Assembly (NCBI GenBank): GCA_036426205.1
Contig: WSYH01002437.1
Coordinates: 1 to 64,000, forward strand
Source of the DNA: Ascaphus truei
Taxonomy: Eukaryota; Chordata; Amphibia; Anura; Ascaphidae
DNA length: 64,000 bases
Reading direction: 5' to 3'
Shown: positions 1 through 9,990 of the stretch, piece by piece
How positions within the stretch are numbered: position 1 is the stretch's first letter
Layout of the letters: each line of letters begins with the position of its first letter
Program-made: the position numbers and the translations under genes
The notes under the pieces: model-generated
What the model was told of the DNA's origin: nothing
The model's database searches: none
What the model saw: only the letters and a program-made list of their open reading frames with translations

Positions 1-94
1 CAGAGGAAGGCAAACAAAAAACCCCAATAAGGGGAAAAATTAATTCCTTCCTGACTCCAAGAATTGGCAATCGGATTAATCCCTGGCTCAACAT

Positions 95-236
95 CCTTCC
101 CACTTGTGAGCACATTCACATGTCTTAGACAGGTCTGCACCCCTGCCTTTCACCCATTATCACATAACACACAGTGCTTCCACTGCAGCAAGGGATTCTG
201 GGAAATGACATGCACATGAGCACACAATGTGTCACC
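95..236. repeat. Interspersed repeat R1, first copy
   Basis: This stretch matches 17,882-18,002 and 36,312-36,436. Shared landmarks, in order, are the words 'agcacattcacat', 'ctgcctttc', 'ccattatc', 'ctgcag' and 'gggaaatgacatgca'. The similarity is seen directly; the family name is not known to me. It ends just before the terminal inverted repeat of the next element. No coding potential. Confidence 0.6.
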
Positions 237-247
237 TTTTGCCATAA

Positions 248-816
248 ACCATATTTCCTCGATTCTAAGACGCGCTATTCTTTTTCACATTTTATCGTTT
301 CTGAAATCGGGATGTGTCTTACAATCAATGTCAGAAGAAACGTCCAGCCGCAAGGAAGAGGTGGGAGTGGTGACGTAGTTTGGCCATTTGAACGGTAGTA
401 AATGTAATGATGTTGTATTGTTATAATGCCCCCGATAAATTTCCTTCTTTCAATGGGAGGTGGAGACCTAACCCTTCTCCACCTCCCCAATCTGGGGCAG
501 CAGCTTTGTACGTGCTGGCAAACATTGAGAAACGGGTATTTCTACCTGCATGGTTCCTGTGCCAATATGGCCGCTATTGCGAGTCAAATGCGGATCACAT
601 GATCTCCTAGGTTGTGGAATGACGTTCCTAGAACGCGGTGCTGCGGACCCTAGCGCGGCGCCCCTAGTGGTGAGCAGGAGGTTGCTGTTGCCCGGACAGG
701 CTGAAGGTGCCTTCATTTAAGTTATTGCCATTTGTACATTTAATGTAGTGTTTCTTTTCCCCCCCGAAAAGCTGTTATTAAATCAATGGTGCGTCTTAAA
801 ATCGAGGAAATAAGGT
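248..816. mobile_element. Non-autonomous DNA transposon with ~27-bp terminal inverted repeats
   Basis: The left end (248-275) reads 'tttcctcgattctaagacgc' in its core. The reverse complement of the right end (790-816) has the same core with one mismatch. The ~570-bp interior has no transposase. It carries CpG-rich sequence near 600-665 (CCTAG and GCGC clusters). The target-site duplication is unclear because the right end abuts an AT microsatellite (815-830). The termini resemble Tc1/mariner or pogo-type elements, but I do not assign a family. Confidence 0.7.
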
Positions 817-837
817 ATATATATATATATCCATATG

Positions 838-1530
838 TTATTGCACCCGTTGGAGCGATGTGTCGGGATATTCTGCTTCATCACCGCCCTTGAATCCTAT
901 TAAAAATTGGATATATTCTGCGCAATAACTCTGGCTGCATGTCCCCCTGCAACTCCCGTCAATATGGCTATGCGGCGGCAAATGGCGCCTCGTTGCCACG
1001 ACAATGGGTACGCTATGTGACATCACGCGGCGCCGCTTTGCCATGACAACATGACGTCACAAGGCGTCCCGTTGTCATGGCAACCTGACGCCGCGTGACG
1101 TCATGACACCGCACAGCCAGATTGACAGGAGTTGCAGGGGGAGATGTCCGGTGGATGCCAGGAGGACGCTGGGAGACGCCGCAGCTGAAGGAAAGCGCTG
1201 CATTTAAAAATGTTATCTCCGGATTAGCCTTCAGTAAGGTGGTAACGCTGATTGCTTGTGTGGGAGTGGGAATTGTATCGGTTTTGGGGGACATTGTCTG
1301 TGTGGCCAGGGGAGGTGGGGGAAAGGTGTGTGAGGAAAGGGTGGGGTTTGGGTGAGAGGGGTAATTGAGTGGTAGTGGATGGGGGGGGGGGAGAGGGGAG
1401 CGTGAGTGGGTGAGGAAGAGGGGGGGGAGAGAGAGACAGAGGGGGGAGAGAAATACAAGTGTGAAAGGGGAGGGTTTGTGCAAAGCTCTGGTCCTGGGCC
1501 CCAGGAAATCTGGCTGTGGCCCTGCCTAAT
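838..1530. other. CpG-rich intergenic stretch with CRE-bearing foldback and G-rich tract
   Basis: No gene. The region 1,038-1,083 is a perfect 13-bp inverted repeat (ttgccatgacaac and its complement) around a TGACGTCA at 1,052-1,059. A second TGACGTCA lies at 1,096-1,103. From about 1,310 to 1,450 the sequence is strongly G/A-rich with a run of G near 1,381. The frames here, including proline/serine-rich ones on the minus strand, come from composition only. Confidence 0.5.
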
Positions 1531-1986
1531 CAGAGGTGGGCAACCCTGTCGCCAATCACCACAAGCGGCGAATTGGCCATGAAAGTGTGGCGAATTTGAG
1601 TTCGCCAGCTACCGGACACGCATGTGTCCGGTATTACCACTGTCTAGGCAGGAAGCGCGGTGGTGGTGGCAAGCGTGAGTGCGGCGGCGGCCGATGGGAG
1701 CGGGCCGCGGACGGTGGCCGAGAGCAGTGAGGAGGCGAGTGCTGAGTGGAGGAGAGGATGACCAATCAGAGAACGGCAGGGGCGGAGCCCACACCCCGGC
1801 AACGCCGGCGCCAGAGACTCCAGCAGGGACAGGTTCCGGTGCTGTCTGCCAGGAGATACAGGAAGAAGAAACACAATTCGGGGTCGACGAGATGATGATA
1901 TTGGGGTGGGGGATCTCTCAATTTTTACACGGTGTGGCGAATCTCACTTCTCATTCGCTACATTGAAAGATAGGTTGCCCAACCTA
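1531..1986. mobile_element. Short hAT-like MITE with AGGT-GGCAACC termini
   Basis: The left end has aggtgggcaacc (1,534-1,545), preceded by CAG. The right end has ggttgcccaacct (1,973-1,985), its inverted form with one extra base. The motif gtggcgaat is repeated inside both halves. The interior is GC-rich with no transposase. Termini starting CAG are typical of hAT elements, so the assignment is an inference. No clear 8-bp target duplication was seen. Confidence 0.55.
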
Positions 1987-2229
1987 TGCTGCATATGATA
2001 TGTTGTGCCAGTACCACTATATGCTGTGCTTGGGTTAAGGGCTCCTCTGTGGACTCTGCTGCTTTCAGCGTACGTGGGCAGTCAGTGTGTAAGGTGATTT
2101 GTCAGCACGGTTTTCTGTTTGCCTAGGTGATTATATTCCTGTGGTTTTTATAACAGCCCACGTGGGCGGCTCAACAGCGAAGAAGAATGCGACGGGAAGG
2201 CGCGGGGGAAAGTCGAAAAACATCGTGCC

Positions 2230-2425
2230 CAGGGGTGGCCAACTCCCGTCCTCACGGGCCACCAGCAGGTCAGGTTCTGAGGATATCCCTGCTTCAGCAC
2301 AGGTGGCTCAATCAGTCCCTGCTTCAGCACAGGTGGCTCAGTCTGAGCCACTGTTTGAGCTACCTGTGCTGAAGCCGGTAGGTCCTGAAAACGTGGCCCT
2401 TGAGGACTGGAGTTGGCCACCCCTG
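2230..2425. mobile_element. Palindromic MITE family P (hAT-like), copy at 2.2 kb
   Basis: Starts CAGGGGTGGCCAACTCC and ends GGAGTTGGCCACCCCTG, a near-perfect inverted repeat running through almost the whole 196-bp element. Each arm carries a 27-29-bp internal module (core 'cttcagcacaggtggctcaa'), here twice in the left arm. The loop is near 2,340-2,360. The family occurs about 13 times in the window. Termini and size fit a hAT-type MITE; mobility is inferred. Confidence 0.85.
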
Positions 2426-3463
2426 CACTACTGGTTTTTAAACTTTCCCCCCCCCCCCCCCCACCCATCCCGATGGCAAGAGCATGTCCATACATTGGTG
2501 GGAATTAGATTAGGCTTCACGCGGCTGGTTCTCTTTCAAGCTAATTCACTGCATCCCACTTTGCATAATTCTGTTTATTTCTGCCAGGGTTCTTGCACAC
2601 ACCGCTTGTACGTCGCGCCTCCCATCATTAAGGGACTGTTTATTTGACTCTCCCCTCCTGCTTCTGTTTTCTCAACTTCCCGACAACTGGGCCATGCCAA
2701 GCTCCAACCTGCCCCATTCCAGCAGAACCCGTGGAGGCCAGAGAAAGGGAACGTTGTCTATCCGGCGCCCCCGCCCCATTGGAAAAGTGAAAGACGACAT
2801 GTTTGCTTTTCCTGCCGGTTAACGAGGGGCCTGATCATCGACGTTCAGCGTTTGTTATTTTCTCTGGCTGCCTACGCGCGGAGGGAGGGCGTCTTCGCCG
2901 GTAGGACAGGTACGACGGTGAGCTAAGGTTGTGCTGCCTGTGGTGTGTAAATAAATATTATGCTAGCCAACAACAAAAAAAAGTGGTGTTTGCTTGAAAA
3001 GAAAGAGGAACCTTACTCCTGCGCCAATGCTTGGATGCTATACAGAAGTAAATTGCGTACAGTATAAAGGGTAGAGATCAGAAGCGGAAAATAATGCACA
3101 TTTATCTTGTTTCGTTCATCGGACACTGCACATGGATTCAACTTTTATTCTTCACTTGGGCCATACTAAGATGATGTTTCCACTTGTTCTTGTGTCGGGC
3201 GGGTTCAACGTTACAGAGAAATCTCCCCTTTCACTCCTTTGCGCAGAGGAACGAGAATTTTTTTCTCGGGGAGAAAGACGAAAAATGGCACATATTAATA
3301 AATGAAGGAACACACGATCCCAGCCAGCTCAAAACCCCAAAACCCACCACATCACATATGTATTAGTGTCAAAAGGAGTGCTACTGAGCAAAAGATAAGC
3401 CCGGGGCAGTCATTCTCCCTCCAGCAGAGGTAAATGAGAATGTTCACAGGTAGAGTTAGGACC
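2426..3463. other. No recognisable gene or repeat
   Basis: Contains a C-run at 2,447-2,462, a GC-moderate stretch at 2,640-2,940 with no obvious similarity to other parts of the window, and AT-rich sequence up to 3,460. The short frames here have no recognisable domain. The 2,640-2,940 part is one of the few places where host single-copy sequence is plausible. Confidence 0.4.
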
Positions 3464-3738
3464 TGCATACTGGTACTGCCGTGACGTGGCTGCATACTGG
3501 TACTGCCGTGACGTGGCTGCATACTGGTACTGCCGTGACGTGGCTGCATACTGGTACTGCCGTGACGTGGCTGCATACTGGTCACGCCGTGACGTGGCTG
3601 CATGAACTGGTTATGCCATGACGTGGATGCATAATGTAATGCCGTGACGTGGCTGCATACTGGTCATGCCGTGACGTGGCTGCATACTGGTACTGCCGTG
3701 ACGTGGCTGCATACTGGTACTGCTGTGACGTGGCTTGC
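3464..3738. repeat. 27-bp tandem repeat (minisatellite), about 10 units
   Basis: The unit is roughly 'tgcatactggtactgccg' followed by tgacgtggc, tandemly repeated with small variants: 'tactggtactgcc', 'ggtcacgcc', 'ggttatgcc', 'aatgtaatgcc'. Every unit keeps TGACGTGGC. The minus-strand frame reads as a repeating QPRHGSTSM peptide, a by-product of a period divisible by three. Confidence 0.9.
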
Positions 3739-4900
3739 AGGCTTATAACGCTTTGGCCAAAGGGTTTAACTAAATGACCCTTACTCACGAGAATACTGAA
3801 GTATTTGACTAGGTATTTTGGTCCCATTGGATGTAGCATTGGGCGTTTCTGGCTTTTGACATATTAATAAATACAAGGGAGCCTCCCTGTGAATAACAAC
3901 GTTTGTACTTCTTACCTAGCACTGACGGCATATGCAACATTATTAAACCACTAGCAAAAGTCCACGTGAGGGCTTTTTCTCTTTTTCCTCGTACGCAACA
4001 TTGTACACATATTACACACTCCCTGCCCCAAAGAACTTGCAATCTAATATGCGGCTTCAACAGCAGCGTTGAGCCCGGCTTTACAGCAGCCTGTAAATCC
4101 CGGCGACTGTTTCTCTGGTCAAACACCTATTGACATGAACATTTCTGCTGCTGCTTACGACTCGTCCACTTAAGTCCAAGTACTTACAATTCCTGGACCT
4201 CTTATGGTTTATTAGTACTGTAGCATCATTCAAGAGCCCTGCCACATCTCACAGGGGTCAGGCATGTGCACGAAGGTTACCGTCAACAAACCCAACAAGG
4301 ACTTTCTTTGGTTGGGACACGCTCAGGTAAAAACGCTGTTTGTTTGCCATTTATCTGGCCCTTACATTAGAAAACTTAAATGGGTTTATATGAGCAAGGG
4401 CTAAACTAAACATTTTAACCTGTCAATCACCAGCTGTTTGTTGATCCAGGGCTGCTAGATAGGGAGATGGCAACTGGAAAAAGAAAATAACATGCACCGC
4501 GGAAAATCCTTTAAAACACCCCCCTCCCCCTCTCCCCTTTCCGTGCTTGGTTTCGGCTATTTCACCGCGCTGTCAATTTGGGGGCAATTTCGACCTCGCC
4601 ATTGAATTGCGAATTACATAAACAAACTCAGAATCAGCCCGCGAGAAAATGTGCTAGCATTTAATAATGTTTTCCTTGTTTACCGGGCGGTCCCTGCCGA
4701 CGTAGTGCACGTCCGCGGGTCCCTGTAAAGGGGTCCTGAGGCAGGTAGGTTTTTCTTTTCGCGTGCGGCAGCTCCTGTGCGTGTTAACCCTGCCGCCGCC
4801 AGGTAGCACTTCGTAGGATCGCGTTGAACCATTCAGATAATGAAGGCCGAACTCGAAAGATCCAATCCTCGTTAAAATATCAGTTTTTTTGCTGTTAAGG
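3739..4900. other. No gene; possible L2-like LINE tail fragment near 4,005-4,055
   Basis: The words 'ccctgccccaaagaacttgcaatcta' at about 4,021-4,047 match the reverse-strand tail typical of L2/CR1 LINEs, also seen at 17.85, 36.27 and 52.96 kb. The rest, including a C-rich run near 4,520 and CpG-rich sequence at 4,680-4,760, shows no similarity I recognise. Confidence 0.4.
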
Positions 4901-5136
4901 CAGGGGGTTCTCCACTCCAGTCCTCAAGACCCCCACCCCCTCTCCAACAGGTCAAGCTTTCAGAATATCCCTGCTTCAGCACAGGTGGCTCAATCAGTCC
5001 CAGCTTCAGCACAGGTGGCTCAATCGGAGGCTCTGTCTTCGACTGAGAAACTGATTGAGCCACCTGTGCAGAAGCAGGGATATCCTGAAAGCCTGTCCTG
5101 TTAGGGGGTCTTGAGGACTGGAGTTGAGAGCCCCTG
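4901..5136. mobile_element. Palindromic MITE family P, copy at 4.9 kb
   Basis: Begins CAGGGGGTTCTCCACTCCAG and ends GGAGTTGAGAGCCCCTGG. The left arm has two internal 'cttcagcacaggtggctcaa' modules and the right arm has one, with the loop around 5,025-5,048. The arms are slightly diverged from the consensus. Confidence 0.85.
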
Positions 5137-5904
5137 GACTGCCGAATTTCAACATTATTTCTGTTTATCCATTTGACTAATGATAGCTTCATAATTACTA
5201 CACAAGCAATGGCAATTGACAAATCACATCGGATACAGACTGCAAAAAAAACCTTCCGGTGTTTCTGTTCACCATGGAAAAAGTTATGTTATAAGTTAGG
5301 CCTCGATGAGGCCGGGCCCAGTAGCTGCGTGCGTGCGCGCGCGGGCAGCGATCGCGATGCGCTACCAGATTTTGAGTTTACTTGTGGCGATGGAGCGTTG
5401 GTCACGTCACGGCGGCGGTTAAGCCAATGAGGGGGAACCAGCTGCGTGATGTCATGGCTGCGCCCCCACCACGCCCTTCCCTCCCCACCCCCCCCCCGTC
5501 GGATCTCCTTCTCTTCCCCTGCAGCTGACCCACAGACCGCATATCGCGGCTTTCACTCATGCATGCGCCGCCAGGCGCGCGTGCAGCAGTCAGGACGGGG
5601 ACCGTAGCCAGGTTTTAAAAAAAAACTATTTTTTAACAGTGTCAATCAGCTGCAGTTAAAGCTTCCAATCCTAGTGTGTAGTGCCGCGGGCATTGGGAGG
5701 TCAGGTCGCTTGTTCAAGGTTATACGCAATGGGTCTTGAATCCGGTGTTGGATCATTGTCTGTGAGCTGAACTTTCTCCCACATCAATGCACAAGGAAAT
5801 TCTATCCCGATCACTGGATGATTTGTTTTAATGCACATTGTAAGAAAAGAGTCCATTCGCAGCATATTATATGCAGATGAGCATACAGTTTTATTTGCAT
5901 ATAT
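5137..5904. other. No gene; CpG-rich and AT-rich blocks
   Basis: The block at 5,310-5,470 is CpG-rich with alternating gcgc runs (5,328-5,344) and a TGATGTCA-like motif near 5,446. The block at 5,480-5,500 is a C run. No open frame has recognisable homology. Confidence 0.4.
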
Positions 5905-6015
5905 ATATATACAGTATGGCCACACTAATACGGCGGGTACCGTTCTATGGCCACGCCGCAAAGCGAAAATTTCCGGAAAGCGGAACCAGTGATTTTCAGC
6001 ATCCCCTGCAGTCCC

Positions 6016-6110
6016 CCCTTTTGCGCATGCGCGACCACCGATCTGCGCATGCGTAACCTCCGTTCTGCGCATGCACAACCTCGGCAGCCCCCATTCTGTG
6101 CATGTGCAGA
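6016..6110. promoter_or_regulatory. Tandem NRF1-like motifs (22-bp spacing)
   Basis: TGCGCATGCG-type words lie at 6,022, 6,044 and 6,066, exactly 22 bp apart, with a decayed copy (tgtgcatgtg) at 6,097. The first is a full GCGCATGCGC palindrome, matching the known NRF1 consensus. They sit in a CpG-rich MITE-like segment (about 5,930-6,170). Binding is not shown; the motif could simply be a transposon tandem repeat. Confidence 0.45.
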
Positions 6111-6289
6111 CATGGCGGCCCCCTTCTCGGTACCGCCTTATTGGCGGATCGCCGAGAAGCAGGGCCCTAGTGTATATATATATATAAAAGAGAAAAAAGC
6201 GAAAAATCTGCAGCACTCACCAAGATGATGTTGTCAAGAAAGGTATTTATTCTGTATATTTGGACCCCCATCACCTGGGAACTAAATGT

Positions 6290-7318
6290 TCAAATTGTGC
6301 ATGTGGGATATTTGGAGCAAAGACAGGGGGAAATATAAGCTTATCTCCTCCTTGTCCCAGTTGACCCCGCTATTTAATAACCCCGCTATTTAATAACCCG
6401 GAATTTCCCCCTGGCTGTGACCCGAAACAATTTGACCAGTTCCAGAGTAGAAATATCAAGACAATAGCTGATTGTGTGGACAAAGGGAAGATTCTCCGTT
6501 TCCAAGAACTTCGGGATAAATTTGGGGCCCCGAACCTCCACTTTTATCTACAAATTAGGCATTCTCTTTATAAGAAATCCCGCAGTCTTGCCTTCACAAG
6601 GTTTGAGGTGCTCTGTAGGAGGGGTGTCTATCCGAGGGGCCTGATTTCAGGGTTATACCTGGGAAGGGAGTCTCCCGTGAACACTCCAGAACATTATTAT
6701 ATGCTCTAACGGGCTGAAGATGTTAATATGGACATTGATAGAGATGACTGGGGGGATATCTGGGGCTCCGAGCAAAAACTTCCATTTGCACCGCGACCAA
6801 AGGGAATATATACTTGATTTTATTTCAATGGTACCTGACTCCAAGTAGATTGAGACAGATTTACCCTGAGGAACCCAATCTGTGTTGGAGGAGTTGCGGC
6901 CAAAAGGGGGATATGGTACATATTTGGTGGCCCTGTCCTGCTATACAAAAATTCTGGTTGGTTGTCCAGAATATCGTTAGCAACACGACGGAGCTGGTAA
7001 TTACCCCCTCCCCCCCCCTCCCTCCCCTTCCCAGTTACACTCCTGCATCTTTTTGTTTGTTTATTTTTTACCCTCCCTGTATATGGATAAAGTGCGGTTA
7101 TGCCTGGCGTCTGCCCAAGTTATTCAGGCGTGCCTATATATGTTTACTGTGCGCAATAGATGGTATTTGGTGTATGTAAATGGTCAACCCTATGATTATT
7201 ATTCTGATACCTATATGTATATGATTATTGTTGTAAGTTGTTATTTATTTCCCCTTTTTTGTTCCCCTTCCCCATTTTTGGAAAAACCCAATAAAAATAT
7301 TTGAAACAAAAAAAAAAA
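6290..7318 (+). pseudogene. L1-type LINE, 5'-truncated ORF2 C-terminus plus 3' UTR and poly(A)
   Basis: The translated plus strand gives the end of an L1 ORF2. Around 6,476-6,709 there is the FxELRxKFGxPxxHFYLQIRH segment. Around 6,814-7,000, in a shifted frame, there is WYLTPSRL, then the C-terminal CWR-CG...HIWWPCPAIQKFW signature known from L1 ORF2 proteins. A frameshift between about 6,710 and 6,810 and later stops show it is dead. The 3' UTR ends with aataaa at 7,290-7,295 and an A-run at 7,308-7,318, so the insertion is complete at its 3' end and truncated 5' (reverse transcriptase and endonuclease absent). In life, ORF2 drives target-primed reverse transcription. Family identity is confident; subfamily is not. 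Confidence 0.85.
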
Positions 7319-7539
7319 GGTGAAGTAACCGAACACAGCAGTTTGAGCCACGTTTCGGAGCACTATGGGTCCGTCTTCAAGCTTCAGATTTTTCTCTTTT
7401 CTATATTGTTTTGGGCTGGTTTGGGTTCCCAGTTTTTCTGCGAGCACCCCACATTTTATAGCCCTTTATATACCATTGTTTGCTTTTGGAGTCCACCAGA
7501 CGGCATTGTATATATGTATATATGTATATATATATATTG
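7319..7539. other. Unassigned repeat-like stretch between two retroelements
   Basis: Begins directly after the L1 poly(A). Contains 'gccacgtttcggagcac', a phrase of the kind common in interspersed repeats, and ends in TATATG repeats (7,509-7,537). No coding signal. Confidence 0.35.
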
Positions 7540-9071
7540 AATAGATGATACCGTTCTGTGGCTAACGAAATGCTTTTATTTTGTGCGAGCTTTCGAGATA
7601 CCCTGATCTCTTCTTCCGGCGATGTTACAATGAATAAAGCAGGCAAGAGGTTTAACTTAAAAACAGTGTCTCTTGGAATGTATCTGTGACTGAAACCTAT
7701 CCCTCCCCCTGTGTAGTATGCAATTTATGACTTGAGTTGTGAAATAGTTCCTGAATGTTAGTTTTGTAAGAGTGTGTGTATGTATGTAAATATAAATGTA
7801 TAACGAGCCCACAGTGTGTACAGCGCTTTTCAAAAGGTGTGTGTGGAGTGGGAGTGTATATCAGTGGTGTGGGTAGGTGTGGAAATGTGAGAGTGTTGCA
7901 TTACTAAAATTGTGTGTAGATACTATGTGGTCCCTATTGGTACAGTATATAGAGATGGAATTACATGGATTATTTGTATGTGTATGAGACAGCTGTGTGT
8001 GCATACATATAGCACAGTATGTATAGATAGGGCCTTTAGCACTCATGGGAAGAGAGTTCTCTCGTGTCAGTAGTGACTCATAAAACTGCGGTCTTGGTTT
8101 AGGTCATCGCTAAGGGTCCCTAATAGTTGCATACATTTATATTCATGCAACCGTCTCTCTTTTGGTGTTTTAAGATTACCTTTGAGTATGGCCACCTTCA
8201 GATCGTTCATCTTATGGCCAGAGTCAGAGAAATGTTCACCGACAGGACTGTCTTTTGTTCCGCGTGTGATGCTGTGGCGATGCAGATTCCTTCTCTTGTT
8301 TAGCCCATGTCCCATCTCACCTACTATGTAGTAGCAGCCCCCTGGGCTTTTCATGCACATGATGAGGTACACGACATTGCTGGAGGAACAGGTGAACCGT
8401 CCTCTGATTTTGTATTCCAGATTCCTGTGTGGTATTTGTATTGTGCCCGCTGTGTGGAGCATTGCGCAGGTTTTGCATCTTGCGTCTTAGCATGGTCTTG
8501 TCCTGCATTCAGTTGTACTGTTGAATACTTTACTCCTCACCATCATTTTCTTAAGATTATGAGGTTGTCTGTATGATAATAATAGTGTTTCAGGGAAGAC
8601 CTGTTGCAGTCTTGTATCTTCCTGGAGGATGGGTTGTAGTTCCCTGGTGATCTTGCGTAGGGCTTCTAGGTGTGGGTTATCTGTGACCACCAAAGGTACC
8701 CTGTCGCTTGTCTCTCTCTGTCTGTATTCAAGGAGATCACTTCTTGGCATTCTGGTGGCTTTGTGGATTTGCTGGTCTACAATTCTGTGGTTATATCCAC
8801 GGTTTATGAAGTCTGATCTCAAGGCTTTAATCCGCCGGCCTCTGTCTGCTGTGTCGGAGCATATCCAGTTGTATCGTATGGCTTGACTGTAGATGGTTGC
8901 ATGCTTAGTGTGTGTCGGGTGGAAGCTGTTGTCCCTCAAATAGCTGGCTCTGTCTGTAGGTTTGCGGTATACAGAAGTCTGTAGTTGGTTGTTCTTTATA
9001 GTAATGGTGGTGTCAAGGAAATATACTTAGTCCGGGGAATAGGTGAGTGTGAGGTTGATGGTCGGGTGGAA
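7540..9071 (-). mobile_element. Penelope-like retroelement, 5'-truncated
   Basis: The element runs on the minus strand from about 9,071, inside the reverse transcriptase, to the 3' end near 7,540. The 3' UTR (7,540-8,066) has the Penelope-type tail with 'gaagaagagatcagggtatc', 'cgaaagctcgcac' and 'gttagccaca...ggtatcat' (minus-strand reading). The coding remnant is described separately. Penelope-like elements encode a reverse transcriptase fused to a GIY-YIG endonuclease. This copy lost most of the reverse transcriptase, so it cannot be autonomous. Confidence 0.88.
8067..9071 (-). pseudogene. Penelope-like RT C-terminus / GIY-YIG endonuclease remnant
   Basis: One reading frame stays open in phase for about 335 codons except for two TAA stops, at 9,027-9,029 and 8,487-8,489, and ends with SFMSHY and TGA at 8,067. 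In order it shows the RT tail (VYFLDTTI, then SVYRKPTDRASYL and SQAIRYN), the linker RVPLVVTDNP and LLSYRQPHNLK, a CKTC zinc-like motif just after the second stop, and the GIY-YIG domain. The last includes VVYLI, then CYYIVGE, arginine in LNKRR, histidine in GEHF, glutamate in KERRLHE and asparagine in LNQD. The YIG strand reads CYYIVGE where family members usually have YVGE, suggesting a one-codon insertion. The lack of frameshifts suggests fairly recent decay. The nuclease would nick target DNA for integration; this copy is inactive. Confidence 0.88.
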
Positions 9072-9272
9072 TGTATATATATGAAAACAAACAAAATACA
9101 GTATCTGCAACAGACTAAGTATAAATATATGATGCTATAGTCAGGTCAAAGGTGTGGTTTTAAGTAAACTGCCCCCGACGGTGCTACAGGTCAAAAATAA
9201 TATACCTACAGTACAAGAAAAGACAGAAACCTATAGAGCACTCAATATATCAGAAAAGATATCGATTTATTC
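9072..9272. other. AT-rich flank, no feature
   Basis: The stretch follows the 5' truncation point of the Penelope fragment. A small TA run (9,075-9,083) marks the junction. Nothing else recognisable. Confidence 0.3.
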
Positions 9273-9685
9273 AGCAATATCTAAGACAGGTCAAGATTAA
9301 TCTCAGTGATGCCTGCAAAGTACAATAGTTGAACAACAGAACCTCAGTCTAATAGAGCAGCGGGCGCGTCCACCAGGGGGGTGGGAGGTTTTTCTCGGGG
9401 GGCGCGGGCGGTTGCAGAGGCCCCGCACTCTTCCCCAAGGCATGTAAATGAAATGCCGGGGGATCGCGTGAGGCCGCTGCAACGCTATACTTACAGAGGT
9501 TCAGGTGCTCTGTGACTCGTCGCCATGGCAACGCGGCGTCAGATGAGGCCGCGGGGTCATGTGACGTGATGAACAACATCTTGTTTTTGGATGCAGGGGT
9601 TCTGTTCAACTATTGTACTTTGCAGGCATCACTGAGATTAATGATCTCCGCAGACTGTTTTAATTGTCTTGTCTTAGATATTGCT
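9273..9685. mobile_element. Foldback element with ~75-90-bp inverted arms and CpG-rich core
   Basis: The left arm (9,273-9,343) and right arm (9,598-9,685) are inverted copies sharing 'agcaatatctaagaca', 'taatctcagtgatgcctgca' and 'gtacaatagttgaaca'. The right arm has a ~20-bp extra piece. The ~250-bp core is CpG-rich, with ccatggcaacg near 9,522-9,532 and gtgacgtga near 9,560. A related, more decayed core lies at about 28,100-28,270. No protein is encoded. Confidence 0.8.
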
Positions 9686-9689
9686 GAAT

Positions 9690-9990
9690 ATTGCACCCCA
9701 AAACTGGAACAGTCTCCCGGAGACTCTCACAGCCGCCACCAGTTTCAGTTCTTTCAAAACTAAAACTGTCTCACATTTTAATCTGGTCTGTAACTGTTAC
9801 ATACGCCCATAATATATATTATCTCTAACTGTGCCTGCAATGTCTTGTATATAATGTATAACCTGCTCATTTATGTAACTATTTGTAACCATGTATTATT
9901 TTGTTTTACTCTGTGCCCAGGACATACCTGAAAACGAGAGGTAACTCTCACTGTATTACTTCCTGGTAACACATTTTCTAAATAAATTGA
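9690..9990 (+). mobile_element. LINE/SINE 3' tail
   Basis: Ends with 'ggtaactctcactgtattac', 'ttcctggtaacacatttt' and ctaaataaat near 9,945-9,990, the kind of 3' terminus shared by many non-LTR copies in frogs. There is no open reading frame, so only the 3' UTR remains. Class is inferred (CR1/L2 or a SINE using the same tail). Confidence 0.5.

Noticed and set aside
3464..3738. Repeat protein with QPRHGSTSM units
   Set aside because: The peptide repeat is the by-product of a 27-bp tandem repeat; there is no start context, and both ends run into unrelated sequence.
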